Positions 18,923-31,404 of a stretch of 64,000 bases of DNA are shown here, in pieces (position 1 is the stretch's first letter; every line of letters begins with the position of its first letter). The translations under genes were made by a program, and so were the position numbers. The DNA is from Stagnimonas aquatica. GTDB taxonomy: Bacteria; Pseudomonadota; Gammaproteobacteria; Nevskiales; Nevskiaceae. The stretch spans positions 124,001 to 188,000 of the forward strand of contig NZ_RJVO01000003.1 of NCBI RefSeq assembly GCF_003730135.1, in the 5' to 3' direction. Below the pieces are notes generated by a model. It did no database searches and was not told where the DNA came from. It was given only the letters and a program-made list of their open reading frames with translations.

Positions 18923-22132
<3,210 letters not shown>

Positions 22133-22216
22133 CATCAACCGCCGACCTGCGGCGCCGGCCCACGCTTAGGCGGGGCCAGAGCGCCGCTGGCGAGCGAACA
22201 CTGGAAACCGTTTGAC

Positions 22217-22693
22217 ATGATCAAGACCCCCATGACCCTGCGAGGCGCCGAAAAGCTTCGCGAAGAGCTGCGCGAGCGCAAGTCCGAGCTGCGTCCGAAG
22301 ATCATCGCCGCCGTCGAGGAGGCCCGCGCCCACGGTGACCTCAAGGAGAACGCCGAGTACGCGGCCGCCCGTGAGCAGCACGGCTTCAACGAAGGCCGCA
22401 TCACCGAGATCGAGGCCAAGCTTTCCAATGCCCAGGTGATCGACCCGACCAAGCTGCCGCACAACGGCAAGGTGGTGTTCGGGGTCACCGTCGAGCTGGT
22501 GGACAGCGACAGCGGCGAGGAGCTGCGCTACCAGATCGTTGGCGAGGACGAGGCCGACATCAAGCAGAACCTGATCTCGGTGAATTCCCCCATTGCCCGT
22601 GCGCTGATCGGCAAGCTGGAAGGCGACGCGGTGGGTGTTGCCACGCCGCGTGGCACGCGCGAGCTGGAAATCGTCGCGGTGCACTACCTGTAG
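22217..22693 (+). CDS. greA: Transcription elongation factor GreA
   Basis: GreA of 158 aa. The N-terminal antiparallel coiled coil, with the acidic tip in [16 protein letters not shown], reaches into the RNA polymerase secondary channel and stimulates cleavage of backtracked RNA. The C-terminal FKBP-like domain ends [17 protein letters not shown]. Fourth gene of the car operon. Its stop codon overlaps the first bases of a palindromic element that fills the gap to rlmE. Confidence 0.96.
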   Translation: MIKTPMTLRGAEKLREELRERKSELRPKIIAAVEEARAHGDLKENAEYAAAREQHGFNEGRITEIEAKLSNAQVIDPTKLPHNGKVVFGVTVELVDSDSGEELRYQIVGEDEADIKQNLISVNSPIARALIGKLEGDAVGVATPRGTRELEIVAVHYL

Positions 22694-22958
22694 GGCCTGC
22701 TGATGCCAACGGGACCGCTGCGTTGCGAGTCAAAACCGCGTCAGGCAAGGCGCCGCACGACGCGAAGGCTTTTTGCCTGCGCCAGGCCGGTAACGCCGCA
22801 TGACACGGTTTTGGCCGCAAGCCTTCGGGGCGGGACGGTTTTGGCGCATTGCTTCGTCAGCAAGTCTTTCAATATCGACATATTGCGCAGCCTTGCTTTC
22901 TGGCACTGCGCCAAAATCGCCTTCCGCCGCAGCGATCCCATTGGCGTCAGCAGGCCCT
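22692..22958. repeat. 267-bp palindromic element with 31-bp terminal inverted repeats
   Basis: The left arm (22692-22722, starting AGGGCCTGCTGATGCC) and the right arm (22928-22958) are inverted copies matching at 28 of 31 positions. A nested inverted repeat (GGTTTTGGCGCA at about 22837-22848 with TGCGCCAAAATC near 22907-22918) lies inside, and CGGTTTTGG occurs twice. The arms stop exactly at the greA stop codon and 1 base before the rlmE ATG. No transposase and no target-site duplication was found. It looks like a MITE or other non-autonomous repeat and would fold into a long hairpin in the transcript. Confidence 0.7.
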
Positions 22959-22959
22959 C

Positions 22960-23589
22960 ATGAGCCAGAAGCGCCGCCCGTCCTCCGCCCGCTGGCTGGC
23001 CGAGCACAACGCCGACCACTATGTGCAGGAGGCGCGGCGTCTGGGCTATCGCTCGCGGGCGGTGTTCAAGCTGCAGGAACTCAACGAGCGCGACCGTCTG
23101 ATCAAGCCAGGCATGGCCCTGGTCGACCTCGGTGCGGCCCCCGGCGGCTGGAGTCAGATGGCCCGGCCCATGGTCGGTGCCAAAGGCCGGGTGATCGCCA
23201 CCGACATCCTCGACATTGAGCCGATCCCCGGCGTCGACTTCCTCTGCGGGGACTTTCGCGAGGAATCCGTACTGAAGGGGGTGGAGGCGCTGGTCGGAGA
23301 GCAGGCGCTGGACCTTGTGTTGTCCGACATGGCCCCCAACATCTCTGGCATTGATGCATCCGACCAGGCGGCCAGCCTGTATTTGTGTGAGTTGGCACTG
23401 GAGTTCGCCCGGCTGCATCTCAAGCCTCAGGGCACCTTCGTGGTGAAGGTATTCCAGGGCGAAGGGTTTGACGCTTATTTGAAGCAGGTTCGGGCGCTGT
23501 TCGGTTCTGTGGCCATTCGCAAACCCAAAGCCAGCCGCCCACGCTCCAGCGAGGTTTATCTGGTGGCGAAGAACTTTCGCCGGGTGTAA
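22960..23589 (+). CDS. rlmE: 23S rRNA 2'-O-methyltransferase RlmE (FtsJ/RrmJ)
   Basis: RlmE of 209 aa, which methylates the ribose of U2552 in 23S rRNA on the assembled large subunit. Features are the K-D-K-E tetrad context: [18 protein letters not shown]-binding [35 protein letters not shown] and the C-terminal [14 protein letters not shown] 22960 gives the family start [15 protein letters not shown]; a longer frame through the palindromic element was rejected. Upstream of ftsH by 49 bases, the classical ftsJ-ftsH order. Confidence 0.95.
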   Translation: MSQKRRPSSARWLAEHNADHYVQEARRLGYRSRAVFKLQELNERDRLIKPGMALVDLGAAPGGWSQMARPMVGAKGRVIATDILDIEPIPGVDFLCGDFREESVLKGVEALVGEQALDLVLSDMAPNISGIDASDQAASLYLCELALEFARLHLKPQGTFVVKVFQGEGFDAYLKQVRALFGSVAIRKPKASRPRSSEVYLVAKNFRRV

Positions 23590-23638
23590 GGTCAAAACGT
23601 GCGAATTTTCTGTAGTAGTCGGAAGTGAAGGTGAATTC

Positions 23639-25552
23639 TTGAACGATCTAGCCAAAAACCTGCTGCTCTGGGTGGTCATCCTGGTGGTGCTGATGACCGT
23701 GTTCCAGAGTTTCTCGGGGCGCCGTGGTGCCGAACAGCCGCTGGCCTACTCCGATTTTCTGGAGCAGGTGAAGAAGGGCGATGTCGAGTCGGTGGTCATC
23801 GAGAACCAGCAAATCCGGGGTCAGCTTAAGGGCGGTCAGCGCTTCTCGGCCTACAGCCCGGAAACCGATAACCGCTCGATGATCGGCACCCTGCTGGACA
23901 ACAACGTCCGCTTCGACGGCCAGCCGCCGAAGGAAACCCCGATCCTGCTGCAGCTGCTGTACAGCTCGTTCCCGATCCTGCTGCTGATCGCGGTCTGGGT
24001 GTATTTCATGCGCCAGATGCAGGGCGGTGGCGCCGGCCGTGGCGCGATGAGCTTCGGCAAGTCCAAGGCGCGCATGCTCAACGCCGATCAGGTGAAGGTC
24101 ACCTTCGCCGACGTCGCTGGTGTCGAGGAAGCCAAGCAGGAAGTCGCCGAGTTGGTCGAGTTCCTGAAGGACCCGGGCAAGTTCCAGAAGCTCGGCGGCA
24201 AGATTCCGCGCGGGGTGCTGATGTCGGGCTCGCCCGGCACCGGCAAGACTCTGCTGGCCAAGGCCATCGCCGGCGAAGCGGGCGTGCCGTTCTTCTCGAT
24301 CTCCGGTTCCGACTTCGTCGAGATGTTCGTGGGCGTCGGCGCCAGCCGCGTGCGCGACATGTTCGACCAGGCCAAGAAGCACGCGCCCTGCATCATCTTC
24401 ATTGACGAAATCGACGCCGTCGGCCGCCACCGTGGCGCCGGCTTGGGCGGCGGCCACGACGAGCGCGAGCAGACCCTCAACCAGTTGCTGGTGGAAATGG
24501 ACGGCTTCGAGGGCAGCGAGGGCGTGATCGTCATCGCCGCCACCAACCGGCCGGACGTGCTCGACCCGGCGCTGCTGCGTCCGGGGCGTTTCGACCGCCA
24601 GGTGGTGGTGCCTCTGCCCGATGTGCGTGGCCGCGAGCAGATCATCAAGGTGCACATGCGCTCGGTGCCGCTGGCCGATAACGTCAAGGCCGAGATCATC
24701 GCCCGTGCGACGCCTGGATTCTCGGGTGCTGACCTCGCCAATCTAGTCAACGAGGCGGCCTTGTTCGCTGCCCGTGCCAACAAGCGCCTGGTCGATCATC
24801 AGGACTTCGAGAAGGCCAAGGACAAGATCATGATGGGCGCCGAGCGCCGCAGCATGCTGATGTCCGAGGACGAGAAGAAGCTGACTGCCTACCACGAGGC
24901 CGGTCACGCCATCGTCGGCCTGACCGTGCCGGACCACGACCCGGTCTACAAGGTGACCATCATTCCGCGTGGCCGCGCTCTGGGCGTGACCATGTTCCTG
25001 CCCGAAGCCGACCGCTACAGCTATTCGAAGTCGCGCCTGAACTCGCAGATCAGCTCGCTGTTCGGCGGCCGTCTTGCCGAGGAGTTGATCTTTGGGCCTG
25101 AGGCGGTCACCACCGGCGCCTCCAACGACATCGAGCGTGCCACCGAGATCGCCCGCAACATGGTGACCAAGTGGGGCTTGTCCGAGCGTCTCGGCCCCTT
25201 GGCCTATGGTGAGGACAACGGCGAAGTGTTCCTGGGCAAGAGCGTCACCCAGACCAAGAACGTCTCCGACGACACCGCCAACGCCATCGACCGCGAGATC
25301 CGCGAGGTGATCGACCGCAATTACACGCGGGCGAAGAACATCCTGATCGAGAAGATGGACATCCTGCACGCGATGGCCGACGCCCTGATGAAGTACGAGA
25401 CCATCGACAGCGAGCAGTTGGCCCGTCTGATGCGCGGTGAGCCACCCGGCCCGCCGGAAAACTGGACCGACCCGAACAAGCCCAGTGCGCCCAAGCCCAG
25501 CTCCACGGGCGGAGCGCCCACGCCGTCGGTTGCGCCTGCCAGTCAGCTGTAA
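23639..25552 (+). CDS. ftsH: ATP-dependent zinc metalloprotease FtsH
   Basis: FtsH of 637 aa, the membrane-anchored AAA protease that degrades sigma-32, LpxC and unassembled membrane proteins. The N-terminal helix (about 5-22) and a second one at about 103-120 flank a periplasmic domain. Walker A is GSPGTGKT at about 197-204, Walker [10 protein letters not shown], second region of homology [20 protein letters not shown], zinc site HEAGH at 419-423. Start is TTG ([11 protein letters not shown]), with GAAGG-like ribosome site upstream; a TTG start may lower its translation. Confidence 0.97.
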   Translation: MNDLAKNLLLWVVILVVLMTVFQSFSGRRGAEQPLAYSDFLEQVKKGDVESVVIENQQIRGQLKGGQRFSAYSPETDNRSMIGTLLDNNVRFDGQPPKETPILLQLLYSSFPILLLIAVWVYFMRQMQGGGAGRGAMSFGKSKARMLNADQVKVTFADVAGVEEAKQEVAELVEFLKDPGKFQKLGGKIPRGVLMSGSPGTGKTLLAKAIAGEAGVPFFSISGSDFVEMFVGVGASRVRDMFDQAKKHAPCIIFIDEIDAVGRHRGAGLGGGHDEREQTLNQLLVEMDGFEGSEGVIVIAATNRPDVLDPALLRPGRFDRQVVVPLPDVRGREQIIKVHMRSVPLADNVKAEIIARATPGFSGADLANLVNEAALFAARANKRLVDHQDFEKAKDKIMMGAERRSMLMSEDEKKLTAYHEAGHAIVGLTVPDHDPVYKVTIIPRGRALGVTMFLPEADRYSYSKSRLNSQISSLFGGRLAEELIFGPEAVTTGASNDIERATEIARNMVTKWGLSERLGPLAYGEDNGEVFLGKSVTQTKNVSDDTANAIDREIREVIDRNYTRAKNILIEKMDILHAMADALMKYETIDSEQLARLMRGEPPGPPENWTDPNKPSAPKPSSTGGAPTPSVAPASQL

Positions 25553-25568
25553 GCAGCGAGCTCCTTTG

Positions 25569-25603
25569 ATGGGGTCGGCCTTGCCGGCCCCATTTTCATT
25601 TTT
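25569..25603 (+). terminator. Terminator after ftsH
   Basis: An 11-bp stem with one G-T pair (25569-25579 with 25583-25593), then TTTTCATTTTT. Separates ftsH from folP. Confidence 0.75.
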
Positions 25604-25623
25604 GCCCCGAGTTCTTCATCGCC

Positions 25624-26466
25624 TTGATCCTGCAGTTGCCAGATCGCGAACTTGATCTTGCCGTTCCGGCGGTCATGGGCATCCTCAACGTCACTCCGGA
25701 CTCGTTCTCCGATGGGGGGCTCTGGCTGCAGGCCGATCAGGCTCTGGCCCAGGCCCGTCAGATGCTGGAGGAGGGTGCGCGCCTGATTGATGTCGGCGGC
25801 GAGTCCACCCGGCCGGGTGCGGCGCCGGTGTCCGAGCAGGAAGAACTGGACCGCGTCGTGCCGATCATCGAGCGCCTCCGTCGCGATCTGGATTGCGTGA
25901 TTTCGGTGGACAGCATGAAGCCGGCCGTCATGCGCGCCGCCGTGGCTGCCGGTGCCGGCCTCATCAACGACGTCAACGCCCTGCGCGCCGAGGGTGCGGT
26001 CGAAGCGGCCGCGCAGACCGGCGCGGCGGTCTGCCTGATGCATATGCAGGGCGAGCCGCGCAGCATGCAGGCCGCGCCCCATTACCAGGACGTGCTGGCG
26101 GAAGTTCATGCCGCCCTCGGCGCGCGCGTCGCGGCCTGCCTGGCCGCCGGCATCCCGCGAGACCGCCTCCTGGTCGATCCCGGGATCGGCTTCGGCAAGA
26201 GCCTGGAGCACAACCTGCGTCTGCTGGCGCGTCTCGATGTCTTCGCAGACCTCGGCTGTCCGCTGCTGCTGGGGGTGTCAAGGAAGTCCCTGTTCGGCAA
26301 ACTGCTCGGCCTGCCGGTGGGCGAGCGGCTGATTCCCAGCGTGGTGACCGCCGCGCTTGCCATCCAGCAGGGGGCGGCGATAATCCGCGCCCACGATGTG
26401 CGTGCCACGGTGCAGGCGGTTCAGACTGCCCAGGCTATCCGCCAGGCACGCCGGGAGACCCAATAG
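25624..26466 (+). CDS. folP: Dihydropteroate synthase
   Basis: FolP of 280 aa, joining p-aminobenzoate to dihydropterin pyrophosphate for folate synthesis; the sulfonamide target. Signatures are MGILNVTPDSFSDGG, VGGESTRPGA, INDVNALR, LVDPGIGFGKSLEHN and LLGVSRKSLFGKL. The start is taken as TTG (MILQLPDREL); the next ATG would remove the first strand. No strong ribosome site. It ends immediately before the glmM ATG, the usual folP-glmM pair. Confidence 0.95.
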   Translation: MILQLPDRELDLAVPAVMGILNVTPDSFSDGGLWLQADQALAQARQMLEEGARLIDVGGESTRPGAAPVSEQEELDRVVPIIERLRRDLDCVISVDSMKPAVMRAAVAAGAGLINDVNALRAEGAVEAAAQTGAAVCLMHMQGEPRSMQAAPHYQDVLAEVHAALGARVAACLAAGIPRDRLLVDPGIGFGKSLEHNLRLLARLDVFADLGCPLLLGVSRKSLFGKLLGLPVGERLIPSVVTAALAIQQGAAIIRAHDVRATVQAVQTAQAIRQARRETQ

Positions 26467-27804
26467 ATGACTCGCCAGTATTTTGGCACCGACGGCATCC
26501 GCGGCACGGTAGGCCAGACGCCGATGACCCCCGAATTCGCGCTCAAGCTGGGCTGGGCCGCCGGGCGCGTGTTGGGCCGGGTGCCAGGTGCCCGGGTGCT
26601 GATCGGCAAGGACACCCGTCGTTCCGGCTATATGTTCGAGTCGGCTCTGGAAGCGGGGTTTGCCGCTGCCGGGGTCGAGACAGACCTGCTGGGTCCGCTG
26701 CCGACGCCCGGTGTCGCCTATCTGACCCGGGCCCTGCGCTGTCAGGCCGGCGTGGTGATCTCGGCCTCGCACAACCCGCATTACGACAATGGGGTGAAGT
26801 TCTTCGGCGCCGACGGTGGCAAGTTGAGCGACGCGGTGGAGTTGCAGATTGAGGCGCTGCTGGATCAGCCCATGCAGATCGTGGCTGCCGAGCAACTGGG
26901 GCGCGCGCGCCGTATCGACGATGCTGCCGGCCGCTACATCGAGTTCTGCAAGAGCAGCTTTCCAGGCGAGGCAACGCTGGCTGGGCTCAAGATCGTTGTC
27001 GATTGCGCCAATGGTGCGGCCTACAAGACCGCGCCGGCGGTGTTTGCCGAACTGGGCGCCCAGGTAATCACGATCGGAGATCGGCCCGACGGCTTCAACA
27101 TCAATCGGGACTGCGGATCTACCCATCTGGAACTGCTCAAGGCGGCGGTGCTGGAACATCGCGCCGATGTCGGCGTCGCCCTGGACGGGGACGCTGACCG
27201 CTGCCTGATGGTGTCGGCGAGCGGCCGCGAGATCGACGGCGACGACATTCTTTATCTGATCGCCCGCCAGCGGCTGGCGGCGGGTAGCTTGCGCGGTCCG
27301 GTGGTCGGCACCCAGATGTCCAACCTCGGGCTGGAGCAGGCGCTGCGCGCACTGGGCCTGGAGTTCGAGCGGGCCAAGGTCGGCGACCGCTACGTGATGG
27401 AGCTGCTCAAAGCCAAGGGTGGCGTTCTGGGTGGCGAGACCTCGGGTCATACCATCTGCCTGGACCGGACCGGCACCGGCGACGGCACCGTGACGGCCCT
27501 GCAGGTACTGGCCGCCATGGTGGAAGCCGGGCAGGGTCTGGAACAATTGCTGGCGGGGCTGAGGAAGTTTCCGCAAGTGCTCATCAACGTCCGCGTCGCT
27601 GGTGGTGCCAAGGCGCTGGTCGAGCATGCTTCCCTGGTGGCCGAGGTTGCCGCCGTCGAGTCCGAGTTGGGCGCGCGGGGCAGGGTGCTGCTACGCGCCT
27701 CGGGCACCGAGCCGCTGGTGCGGGTCATGGTTGAGGCCGACGAGGCGGCGCTGAGCCAGCGCATGGCAGAACGCATTGCCGAACGGGTCCGCGCACTGGC
27801 CTGA
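26467..27804 (+). CDS. glmM: Phosphoglucosamine mutase
   Basis: GlmM of 445 aa, converting glucosamine 6-phosphate to the 1-phosphate for UDP-GlcNAc, hence peptidoglycan and LPS. The phosphoserine loop is [12 protein letters not shown] with Ser101, the Mg site DGDADR is at 240-245, sugar-binding GGETSGH follows and the phosphate loop [12 protein letters not shown] is near the C-terminus. The first residues [12 protein letters not shown] are diagnostic. Start directly abuts the folP stop, so translation is probably coupled. Confidence 0.97.
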   Translation: MTRQYFGTDGIRGTVGQTPMTPEFALKLGWAAGRVLGRVPGARVLIGKDTRRSGYMFESALEAGFAAAGVETDLLGPLPTPGVAYLTRALRCQAGVVISASHNPHYDNGVKFFGADGGKLSDAVELQIEALLDQPMQIVAAEQLGRARRIDDAAGRYIEFCKSSFPGEATLAGLKIVVDCANGAAYKTAPAVFAELGAQVITIGDRPDGFNINRDCGSTHLELLKAAVLEHRADVGVALDGDADRCLMVSASGREIDGDDILYLIARQRLAAGSLRGPVVGTQMSNLGLEQALRALGLEFERAKVGDRYVMELLKAKGGVLGGETSGHTICLDRTGTGDGTVTALQVLAAMVEAGQGLEQLLAGLRKFPQVLINVRVAGGAKALVEHASLVAEVAAVESELGARGRVLLRASGTEPLVRVMVEADEAALSQRMAERIAERVRALA

Positions 27805-27868
27805 GCCGAGGTGTGGAATCGTCGATGAATCTTTCTAACAAGCTGTATTTCGCAAGGGGAGTGTCACT

Positions 27869-28636
27869 GTGAGCCGCAAGTATCTCGTCGCTGGTAACTG
27901 GAAAATGCACGGCAGCCGGGCGCTGACCGCAGAGCTGATCGCCGGCATACGCGACGGTCTTTCGGCCGCGCCTGCGGTGGAGGCCCTGGTCTGCCCGCCA
28001 TTCCCCTATCTGGACGCCGCTGCGGCCGCCATCGGCAAGTCGGTTTTGGCGCTTGGTGCACAGAATCTCTCTGACCAGGACAAGCAGGGCGCCTACACCG
28101 GCGAGGTGCTTGGGACGATGTTGGTCGAGTTGGGTTGCCGCTACGTGATCGTCGGTCACTCGGAGCGTCGTGCTTACTACGGCGAGACGGACGCGATTGT
28201 CGCCAGTAAGACCCTGGTGGCGCTGCGACAGGGGTTGCTGCCCATCGTCTGCGTCGGCGAAACCCTGGCCGAACGGGAGGCTGGTGAGACCGAAGCCGTG
28301 ATCGGCCGTCAGCTGGATGCGGTGCTGGATGCCGGTGGTGCTGAGGTCTTCGCGCAGGCGGTCATCGCCTACGAGCCGGTCTGGGCCATCGGTACCGGCA
28401 AGACGGCCAGTCCGGAGCAGGCGCAGGAGGTCCACGCTTTCATCCGGGCGCGTGTCGCCGCCCGCGATGCTAAAATCGCGGCTTCGCTTCGGATTCTCTA
28501 CGGCGGCAGCGTCAAGCCCGACAACGCGCTGGCAATTTTTGCCCAGCCCGATGTCGATGGCGGCCTCATCGGCGGCGCGGCCCTCAAGGCGGCCGATTTT
28601 CTCGCGATCTGTGCTGCGGCGCAGTCGCACTCGTAA
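27869..28636 (+). CDS. tpiA: Triosephosphate isomerase
   Basis: TpiA of 255 aa, interconverting dihydroxyacetone phosphate and glyceraldehyde 3-phosphate. Active-site pieces: GNWKMHG with Lys12, VIVGHSERR (electrophilic His), and AYEPVWAIGTG (catalytic Glu), plus the phosphate-binding LYGGSVKPDN and IGGAAL. GTG start with AAGGGGA eight bases upstream. Followed by secG, the usual gammaproteobacterial order. Confidence 0.97.
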   Translation: MSRKYLVAGNWKMHGSRALTAELIAGIRDGLSAAPAVEALVCPPFPYLDAAAAAIGKSVLALGAQNLSDQDKQGAYTGEVLGTMLVELGCRYVIVGHSERRAYYGETDAIVASKTLVALRQGLLPIVCVGETLAEREAGETEAVIGRQLDAVLDAGGAEVFAQAVIAYEPVWAIGTGKTASPEQAQEVHAFIRARVAARDAKIAASLRILYGGSVKPDNALAIFAQPDVDGGLIGGAALKAADFLAICAAAQSHS

Positions 28637-28656
28637 ACGCAGGGACGGTGGTTGGG

Positions 28657-29025
28657 ATGTATACCTTTCTGGTGGTTATTCAGGTCATTGTCGCGATCGG
28701 TCTGATCGCCCTGGTGCTGTTGCAGCATGGCAAGGGTGCCGATGCCGGCGCCGCTTTCGGGTCCGGTGCCTCCGGGACCGTGTTCGGCTCCCGCGGCTCG
28801 GCCAACTTCCTGTCGCGCGCGACCGCCTATCTGGCGGTGGTGTTCTTCGGCATCAGCCTGGCGCTGGCGTATTTCGTCAACACCAAGAGCGGTGTCGGTG
28901 CCAGCGTCGTCGACAGCCTGCCGGCCGCCGCCAGCGAGGCGTCGGCGCCTGCTGTCGGTGAGCAACTGCCAGTTCCGGCGCCGGCTGCGCCGGCCGAAGA
29001 TGCCAAGCCGAAGCTGCCCGAATAA
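28657..29025 (+). CDS. secG: Preprotein translocase subunit SecG
   Basis: SecG of 122 aa, the small helper of the SecYEG channel. The first membrane segment (TFLVVIQVIVAIGLIALVLL) leads to the conserved QHGKGADAGAAFGSGASGTVFGSRGSANFL loop, then a second segment and an Ala/Pro-rich tail. ATG 28657 was preferred to GTG 28648 because AGGGA is then at a workable distance of 11 bases. Confidence 0.94.
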   Translation: MYTFLVVIQVIVAIGLIALVLLQHGKGADAGAAFGSGASGTVFGSRGSANFLSRATAYLAVVFFGISLALAYFVNTKSGVGASVVDSLPAAASEASAPAVGEQLPVPAPAAPAEDAKPKLPE

Positions 29026-29054
29026 AAGCCACTACCCAGCGATGGCGCTTGGGC

Positions 29055-29060
29055 TATAAT
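29055..29060 (+). promoter_or_regulatory. -10 element of the tRNA-Leu promoter
   Basis: Consensus TATAAT lies 14 bases before the mature tRNA-Leu. The -35 region at 17 bp is poor, but the position between secG and the tRNA supports a promoter. Confidence 0.5.
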
Positions 29061-29074
29061 CCGCGCCCCCGAAT

Positions 29075-29159
29075 GCCGACGTGGTGGAATTGGTAGACAC
29101 ACTACCTTGAGGTGGTAGCGGCGAAAGCTATGCGAGTTCGAGTCTCGCCGTCGGTACCA
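29075..29159 (+). tRNA. tRNA-Leu (anticodon GAG)
   Basis: Class II tRNA of 85 nt with encoded CCA. The acceptor 5' strand GCCGACG pairs with CGTCGGT. The anticodon arm is CTACC-TTGAGGT-GGTAG, giving anticodon GAG for CUC/CUU, and a variable arm follows. The T arm has GTTCGAGTC. Located between secG and the initiator tRNA as in Pseudomonas. Confidence 0.95.
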
Positions 29160-29194
29160 AGCGGAAATCGGTTGTCTGATTTGAGCTTGGTTCA

Positions 29195-29223
29195 TTGATT
29201 CGGAAAGTGGTTTGCGGTATACT
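29195..29223 (+). promoter_or_regulatory. Promoter of the initiator tRNA
   Basis: TTGATT (29195-29200), 17-bp spacer, TATACT (29218-29223); predicted start about 7 bases later, close to the tRNA 5' end at 29238. Confidence 0.65.
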
Positions 29224-29237
29224 TTTTGTCTGTCTGG

Positions 29238-29314
<77 letters not shown>

Positions 29315-29331
29315 AATATTGAATTGGTGCC

Positions 29332-29353
29332 AGGCCCCTCGTGGGCCTTTTTT
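29332..29353 (+). terminator. Terminator after tRNA-fMet
   Basis: AGGCCC (29332-29337) with GGGCCT (29343-29348), followed by Ts. It separates the tRNA from the rimP operon or acts as a leader attenuator for it. Confidence 0.7.
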
Positions 29354-29377
29354 GTTGCTACTGGTCTGGAGTTGCCC

Positions 29378-29890
29378 TTGCTGCGTGAACGCCTCAGCCA
29401 CTTGATCGAACCCGCCGTGGAATCGCTGGGTTACGAGCTGGTGTTGCTGGAATTCAGCCCCGGCCTGCAGACCGGCACCCTGCGGTTGTATATCGATGCG
29501 CCCAAGGGCGTGGCTTTGGAGGACTGCGAGAAGGTGAGCCGGGAGGTTGCCGCTCTGCTCGACGTCGAAGATCCGATCCAGAAAGCCTATCGCCTGGAGG
29601 TGTCTTCGCCCGGTCTGGATCGGCCGCTGGTGAAGCTGGCGCATTTCCAGCGCTTCCTCGGCGAGAAGGTACGCCTGCAGTTGCTGGCCCCGGTTCAGAA
29701 GCGCAAGAAGCTGCTGGGCGTGCTGCGCGGTGCCAGTGCCGAGACGCTGGTGATCGAGGTAGACGGCGAGAGCTTGCAAGTGCCCATGGCGGATCTGGAA
29801 CGCGCCAGGTTGGTGCCGGATTTCGCCAAGGAATTTTCCAAAAAAGGGTCTTCCGAGCAGGAAGACGATGGGGACTCAACGAATGAATAA
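29378..29890 (+). CDS. rimP: Ribosome maturation factor RimP
   Basis: RimP of 170 aa, needed for 30S assembly. Family pattern: LIEPAVESLGYELVLLEF, RLYIDAPKGVALEDCEKVSREV, YRLEVSSPGLDRPL and the C-terminal SH3-like domain. The TTG at 29378 was chosen: GGAG ends 6 bases upstream and it gives the normal family start, whereas an in-frame ATG at 29324 lies before the terminator hairpin. First gene of the rimP-nusA-infB-rbfA-truB operon. Confidence 0.9.
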   Translation: MLRERLSHLIEPAVESLGYELVLLEFSPGLQTGTLRLYIDAPKGVALEDCEKVSREVAALLDVEDPIQKAYRLEVSSPGLDRPLVKLAHFQRFLGEKVRLQLLAPVQKRKKLLGVLRGASAETLVIEVDGESLQVPMADLERARLVPDFAKEFSKKGSSEQEDDGDSTNE

Positions 29891-31373
29891 CGCCAAGAAT
29901 CTGCTGCTGATGGTCGAGGTCATGGCCAACGAGAAAGGCGTGGATCAGGAAATCGTCTTCCAGGCTCTGGAAGCGGCCCTGGCCTCGGCGAGCAAGGAGC
30001 ATTACGGCGCCGAGTGGGACATCGTGGTCACCATCAACCGCGACACCGGCGAGTACGAGACCGCCCGGCGCTGGACCGTGGTCGACGACGAAGACGAGAA
30101 TTTCGAGTCTCCGGCCCGCCAACTGCTGCTGGCGCGCGCGCAGATCGACAATCCTGACGCCCAGGTGGGCGAGGTCATCACCCAGCCGCTGCAGTCGATT
30201 GAATTTGGCCGCATCGGCGCCCAGAAAGCCAAGCAGGTCATCTTTCAGCGGGTGCGCGATGCCGAGCGCGCGCGCATCGTCGAGGCCTTCAAGGGCCGTA
30301 TCGGTGAGCTGATCTCCGGCATGGTCAAGCGCATCGAGCGCGGCAACGTGATCATCGACCTGGGCAACAACGCCGAGGCCATCATCCTGCGCGAGCAGCT
30401 GATCCCGCGCGAGCCGGTGCGTCCCAACGACCGCATCCGTGGCTACCTCTACGAAGTCAGCCCGCAGCAGCGCGGCCCGCAGATTTTCCTTTCGCGCACC
30501 AAGCCGGAATACCTCATGGAGCTGTTCAAGCTCGAGGTCCCGGAAATTGCCCAGGGTCTGATCGAGCTCAAGGGTGCCGCCCGTGATCCCGGTGTGCGCG
30601 CCAAGATCGCTGTCCAGGCCAAGGACAAGCGCATCGACCCGGTCGGCGCCTGCGTGGGCATGCGCGGTTCGCGCGTGCAGGCGGTGTCCACCGAACTGGC
30701 GGGCGAGCGCGTCGACATCGTGCCCTGGGACAACAACCCGGCGCAGTTCGTGATCAATGCCATGGCGCCGGCGGAAGTCGAGTCCATCGTCATGGACGAA
30801 GAGGCGCACTCGATGATGATCGCCGTCGCCGAGGACAAGCTGGCGCAGGCCATCGGCCGTGGTGGCCAGAACGTGCGTCTGGCCTCGGAGCTGACCGGCT
30901 GGGTGTTGAACGTGATGACCGCCGCCGACGCCGAGGCCAAGAAGGAGCAGGAGAACCAGAACCTGCTGCAGATGTTCATGGAAGGCCTGGATGTCGACGC
31001 CGACATCGCCGGCATCCTGGTGCAGGAAGGTTTTGCCTCGCTGGAGGAAATCGCTTACGTCCCGGCCGAGGAACTGCTGCAGATCGACGAGTTCGACGAG
31101 GGTATCGTCGAGGAACTGCGCAATCGCGCCAAGGACGTGCTGCTGACCCGCGCCCTGGCCAAGGCCGAACGCGCGACCGGCGCCAAGCCCGACGACGACT
31201 TGCTGGCGGTGGAAGGCATGGATGAAGACACCGCTTATGCCTTGGCGGAGAAGGGTGTGATCAGCCGGGAAAACCTGGGCGATCTCGCCACCGATGAATT
31301 GCTGGAAATGCTGCCGGATCTCGACGAGGCCCGTGCCTCGGATCTGATCATGACGGCGCGGGGTCTCGGCTAA
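29883..31373 (+). CDS. nusA: Transcription termination/antitermination factor NusA
   Basis: NusA of 496 aa, an RNA-polymerase partner controlling pausing, intrinsic termination and antitermination. The N-terminal RNAP-binding domain ([19 protein letters not shown]), S1 domain ([18 protein letters not shown]), two KH domains ([14 protein letters not shown] and [16 protein letters not shown]) and two acidic C-terminal repeats (about 350-495) are all there. ATG 29883 overlaps the rimP stop by 8 bases; an in-frame ATG 15 bases earlier is less likely. Confidence 0.97.
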   Translation: MNNAKNLLLMVEVMANEKGVDQEIVFQALEAALASASKEHYGAEWDIVVTINRDTGEYETARRWTVVDDEDENFESPARQLLLARAQIDNPDAQVGEVITQPLQSIEFGRIGAQKAKQVIFQRVRDAERARIVEAFKGRIGELISGMVKRIERGNVIIDLGNNAEAIILREQLIPREPVRPNDRIRGYLYEVSPQQRGPQIFLSRTKPEYLMELFKLEVPEIAQGLIELKGAARDPGVRAKIAVQAKDKRIDPVGACVGMRGSRVQAVSTELAGERVDIVPWDNNPAQFVINAMAPAEVESIVMDEEAHSMMIAVAEDKLAQAIGRGGQNVRLASELTGWVLNVMTAADAEAKKEQENQNLLQMFMEGLDVDADIAGILVQEGFASLEEIAYVPAEELLQIDEFDEGIVEELRNRAKDVLLTRALAKAERATGAKPDDDLLAVEGMDEDTAYALAEKGVISRENLGDLATDELLEMLPDLDEARASDLIMTARGLG

Positions 31374-31404
31374 GCCCGGACCCAGACCTAGGACATACGC
31401 ACGC

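Noticed and set aside
22741-23679. Minus-strand frame running through rlmE into the palindromic element
   Set aside because: Most of it is the shadow of rlmE; the part inside the element has no start signal. The element may still carry remnants of a coding repeat.
29324-29377. Upstream ATG start for rimP
   Set aside because: It lies just after the tRNA and before the terminator hairpin, and would add a non-family N-terminus.
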